Positions 14,911 through 16,844 of a stretch of 16,844 bases of DNA are shown here, piece by piece. The stretch lies in the NCBI GenBank assembly GCA_021785795.1, contig JAJYEK010000068.1, forward strand, positions 935-17,778, in the 5' to 3' direction. The stretch comes from Pseudomonadota bacterium. Its GTDB lineage: Bacteria > Pseudomonadota > Gammaproteobacteria > Acidiferrobacterales > UBA6901. A model generated the notes under the pieces. It made no database searches and was not told the origin of the DNA. It saw only the letters and a program-made list of their open reading frames with translations. The translations under genes were made by a program, and so were the position numbers. Numbering within the stretch: the first letter of the stretch is position 1; each line of letters begins with the position of its first letter.

Positions 14911-15331
14911 AAAGGATGCACGAAGAGGCCGCCGAAACGTTCGAATATCAGTGTGCAACACTACCGCCGTTGCCAGAAGACTGAACGGCATTGTGCGTAC
15001 TCACGGCAAGGACAGAATCTCCAAGATCATTCCGCCACTCTTTAAATGTATCGAGGACTCGGCGCCGGGCAATTTATCCCGCTTGAAGATACCGATGGGC
15101 CCGGGATCCTTGTCAAACCGGATGTGGCCCGGAAACAGTTCGATGTCGAGACGGTGGCCCGCCCGGGAGCGGATGGAACCGGACCCACGCCCTCTGGCGG
15201 CACTCAACCGCTGCCGATACGTGAACCGGGAGGGACGCCAACCCCCTCCGAGCCGGCGAGAGCGACGCGAGCCGCATAGCAGATGAGATCATGGCCCACC
15301 TCGCGGGTCTAATCGGTGCCAACGTCAAGGC
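14911..15331. other. Region between the toxin gene and the IS256 remnant
   Basis: About 420 bp in which I support no gene. Several frames are open on both strands (for example minus 15207-15001, plus 15046-15279), but none shows a known domain or a ribosome binding site. The 10-mer ATATCAGTGT occurs at 14885-14894, inside the toxin end, and again at 14945-14954. The sequence may be decayed mobile-element DNA. Confidence 0.4.
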
Positions 15332-15597
15332 GAGACGCTGACCTTCTACCGCCTGCCCCGCTACCGCCTGCCCCGGGCGCACCACAAGCACCTAAAGAGC
15401 ACCAACATGCTGGAGCGGCTAAACGAGGAGATCAAACGCCGCACCCGGGTGTGCGGATCTTCCCGAACACCGAGTCCTGCCTGCGCCTGGTCCGGGCGCT
15501 GTGCGTCGAGACCCATGAAAGGTGGCTTGAGGACAACCGCTACCTCAATATGGACTTGCTTGAGGAACAGCGGCGCGAACGGCTGCGGGCGGCCTGA
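15332..15597 (+). pseudogene. IS256-family transposase, C-terminal remnant with duplication and frameshift
   Basis: The frame beginning at 15332 reads ETLTFYRLPRYRLPRAHHKH and then LKSTNMLERLNEEIKRRTRV. One base is missing near 15450 (GTGTG where GTGGTG is expected), and the next frame continues VRIFPNTESCLRLVRALCVE, then THERWLEDNRYLNMDLLEEQ, to a TGA at 15595-15597. This is the C-terminus of an IS256-family transposase. The YRLPR repeat comes from a 15-bp tandem duplication. AATTTGCACAATTTGACGG-like sequence at about 15619-15640 probably belongs to the element end. The N-terminal two thirds are absent. Confidence 0.8.
15346..15375 (+). repeat. 15-bp perfect tandem duplication
   Basis: CTACCGCCTGCCCCG occurs twice back to back (15346-15360 and 15361-15375), adding five in-frame codons (YRLPR) to the IS256-family transposase remnant. 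Confidence 0.9.
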
Positions 15598-15781
15598 TGA
15601 AATCCTCCCTCATGCCAAAATTTGCACAATTTGACGGACACAACCATGTGTCCTTCCGGCAAGGATGCGTAAACCGCTTGGGTCACCGCACAGATCGGCT
15701 AATCTGGAGTTGCTAGCTCCCCCGAACAGATTTCCCTTGGCATTCAAGCCCTTTTGCAGAAATCCGATGGTCTCGTTCTGA

Positions 15782-16528
15782 CTACACCACCAACTGGCCG
15801 ATCAGATCCAGCGCTTGTCGCTGGAGTGGGTTTGATTGGGTCGTCACCGTAAAGGTCGGGGCATCCTCTTCGGCGGAGGTGCGACAGGTGTTGCGCACGA
15901 TGGTGGCGAGCTCCGTGAGGAGTGTGTGGAAGCTGTGGATCGGCGTCCCGTCCTCGTGGTGCCGCCGTGCGACCTTCGCTTTGGCGCCCGCCAAGCGTTC
16001 GGCGGGCGCCACCGGGTCGCGGGTGGCCTTGGCCGCTTGATCCTCGTCGGCAAAGAGCAACTCGCGCCAGGCCTCGCGCATATGCCACTCGACGTAGTAG
16101 GCGAGCATGCAAAGGAAGATGTGGGCACGGACCCGGTCAGCGAGACGGTGGTGAATGGGACGGACCTTGAGGTCCACAGTCTTCATCGAGCGAAACGCCC
16201 GCTCGACCTGCGAGAGGGATTTGTAATGACGCACGCAGCTGGCCGCATCCAGGCGCTCAGGCGTAACAGATGTGCGGATGACATACAGTCCGTCAAGCGC
16301 CGCCTCCGCAATGATGGCGTCCTCCTTACGCGCAAAGGCGAGGCTCGTGTCGGTGATCGTCAACGTCAAGTGCTTCGCCATCTTGTAGCGGTTGATCACG
16401 CGACCGACCGCTACACCAATCTTGTCCCGCCCCTTCAGGCGGCCGGCTGTGATGCGGGCTGCCATCTTTACCAGATCCTCTTCGGTCGCCTGCAAGAGCT
16501 CAAGACGCTTATGCGCCCGGAGTTTCAT
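15782..16528 (-). pseudogene. IS1634-family (IS4-like DDE) transposase, interrupted; C-terminal half
   Basis: A 248-codon open frame matching the C-terminal half of IS1634-family transposases. It reads KRLELLQATEEDLVKMAARI near its start, then DGLYVIRTSV, the conserved ASCVRHYKSLSQVERAFRSM block containing the catalytic Glu (QVERAF), VDLKVRPIHHRLADRVRAHI, the LAYYVEWHMR helix and VTTQSNPLQRQALDLIG at the end. Family members run to about 550 residues, so the N-terminal half is missing. The homology is lost exactly at a TTAA (16528-16531) next to an IS5-type end, so the gene was most likely split by that insertion and may resume beyond the right edge. The visible ATG is then incidental. It should not be active as it stands. 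Confidence 0.82.
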
Positions 16529-16531
16529 TAA

Positions 16532-16844
16532 GGCACCTCTGATCTAGTCCATACATACAAGCCGTTATGATAAAATGGCGCCAGTTCAAAGGGAAAACGC
16601 ATGCCCCAACTTACCGTAGCCGCCGGTACCTTCGAGACCTACAGGAAGCATACCCGTCGCGAGCGATTTCTTGGCGACATAAAGAAAGTGGCGCCCTGGT
16701 AGGATCTTTGCGCCGTAATCGCGCCCTACTGTCCCAAGGGCGAGAACAGCAGGCCTCCAGTGAACTTGGAGGGCATGCTGTGCAACTATTTCTTCCAGCA
16801 GTGGCTCAACCTCTCCGATCCAGGAGCGGAAGAGGCACTGTAAG
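16532..16844 (+). mobile_element. IS5-family insertion sequence, left part (continues beyond window)
   Basis: The element appears to begin with GGCACCTCTGATCTAGTCC at 16532, right after TTAA (16528-16531), which fits the 4-bp YTAR-type target of IS5-group elements. It carries the transposase start at 16601 and runs off the right edge. The exact terminal base is inferred from the loss of the IS1634 frame; the right end is not available to confirm it. Confidence 0.6.
16601..16844 (+). pseudogene. IS5-family transposase, N-terminal part with stop codons
   Basis: From the ATG at 16601 (AAGGGAAAACGC upstream) the frame reads MPQLTVAAGTFETYRKHTRR, ERFLGDIKKVAPW, a TAG at 16700-16702, DLCAVIAPYCPKGENSRPPV and then NLEGMLCNYFFQQWLNLSDP. 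It ends at a TAA at 16841-16843 where family members read Tyr. This is the N-terminal domain of IS5-group transposases (FETYRKxTRRERFL...PWxxLCALIEPxYPK...RPPVGLExMLRIYFLQxWFNLSDPxxEEALY). The TAG replaces a residue after Trp, probably Gln by a C-to-T change. Two nonsense codons mean this copy is dead. The catalytic domain would lie outside the window. Confidence 0.82.

Noticed and set aside
14938..14950. GTTCGAAT, resembling a tRNA T-loop
   Set aside because: There is no matching acceptor stem, anticodon arm or CCA region nearby.
14885..14954. Direct repeat ATATCAGTGT flanking the toxin 3' end
   Set aside because: It is only 10 bp, with no extension on either side, and could be chance or a small slippage event. 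It is not an attachment site by this evidence.
15001..15207. Minus-strand 68-codon frame between the toxin gene and the IS256 remnant
   Set aside because: It has no SD and no domain I recognise, and an equally open plus-strand frame covers the same DNA.
16700..16702. TAG in the IS5 transposase as programmed readthrough
   Set aside because: A second nonsense codon follows at 16841 at a conserved Tyr position. Simple decay explains both.

Overview
The window is GC-rich chromosomal DNA from a proteobacterium, most likely a gammaproteobacterium. The evidence is the codon bias towards G or C at third positions, a YbhGF-type ABC exporter, an RhlE helicase, and a gnd-zwf pair. No rRNA or other taxonomic marker is present, so the assignment stays at that level. 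About 12 kb is ordinary housekeeping and envelope DNA. The last 4.7 kb is an accessory zone of toxin-antitoxin genes and broken insertion sequences.

Region 1 (1-2766, minus strand) is an exporter operon: a membrane-fusion protein (YbhG-like) followed by two separate ABC ATPases that correspond to the two halves of the fused protein YbhF. Both junctions are 4-bp ATGA overlaps. The second ATPase runs off the left edge, where the membrane subunits are expected. Region 2 (3295-5039, minus) holds a class III-like PPK2 polyphosphate kinase followed by an aquaporin with an NPV second motif. Region 3 (5434-6048, plus) is a single-gene unit for a secreted DUF302 protein, with a promoter candidate in front and a strong hairpin behind. 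Region 4 (6335-7597, minus) is rhlE. Region 5 (8183-8691, plus) holds two small unrecognised genes: a secreted His/Met-rich peptide and an 89-residue Arg/Met-rich protein. Region 6 (8692-9445) is gene-poor and hairpin-rich, followed by a 52-codon CPxC ORF with a good Shine-Dalgarno at 9446-9604. Region 7 (9651-12087, minus) is gnd-zwf, the two dehydrogenases of the oxidative pentose phosphate pathway, overlapping by 23 bp.

Region 8 (about 12396-16844) is the accessory zone. It contains a HigB/Gp49-type toxin that has lost its N-terminal half but keeps an intact overlapping HigA-type antitoxin; C-terminal scraps of an IS256-family and an IS66-family transposase on the minus strand; and a second IS66 scrap on the plus strand joined head-to-head to the first through an imperfect palindrome. 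These are followed by a complete FitA/VapC-type toxin-antitoxin pair with a clear promoter and a 30-bp near-perfect palindrome as candidate operator, a frameshifted IS256-family remnant, and an IS1634-family transposase cut by an IS5-family element that leaves the window at the right edge.

I found no CRISPR array, tRNA or rRNA. I do not see a convincing new multi-gene system. The observations most worth following are the small-gene cluster at 8183-9604, the split YbhF with both degenerate ATP-site elements in one composite site, the IS66 palindrome in which both strands read nearly the same peptide, and the toxin-less HigA.
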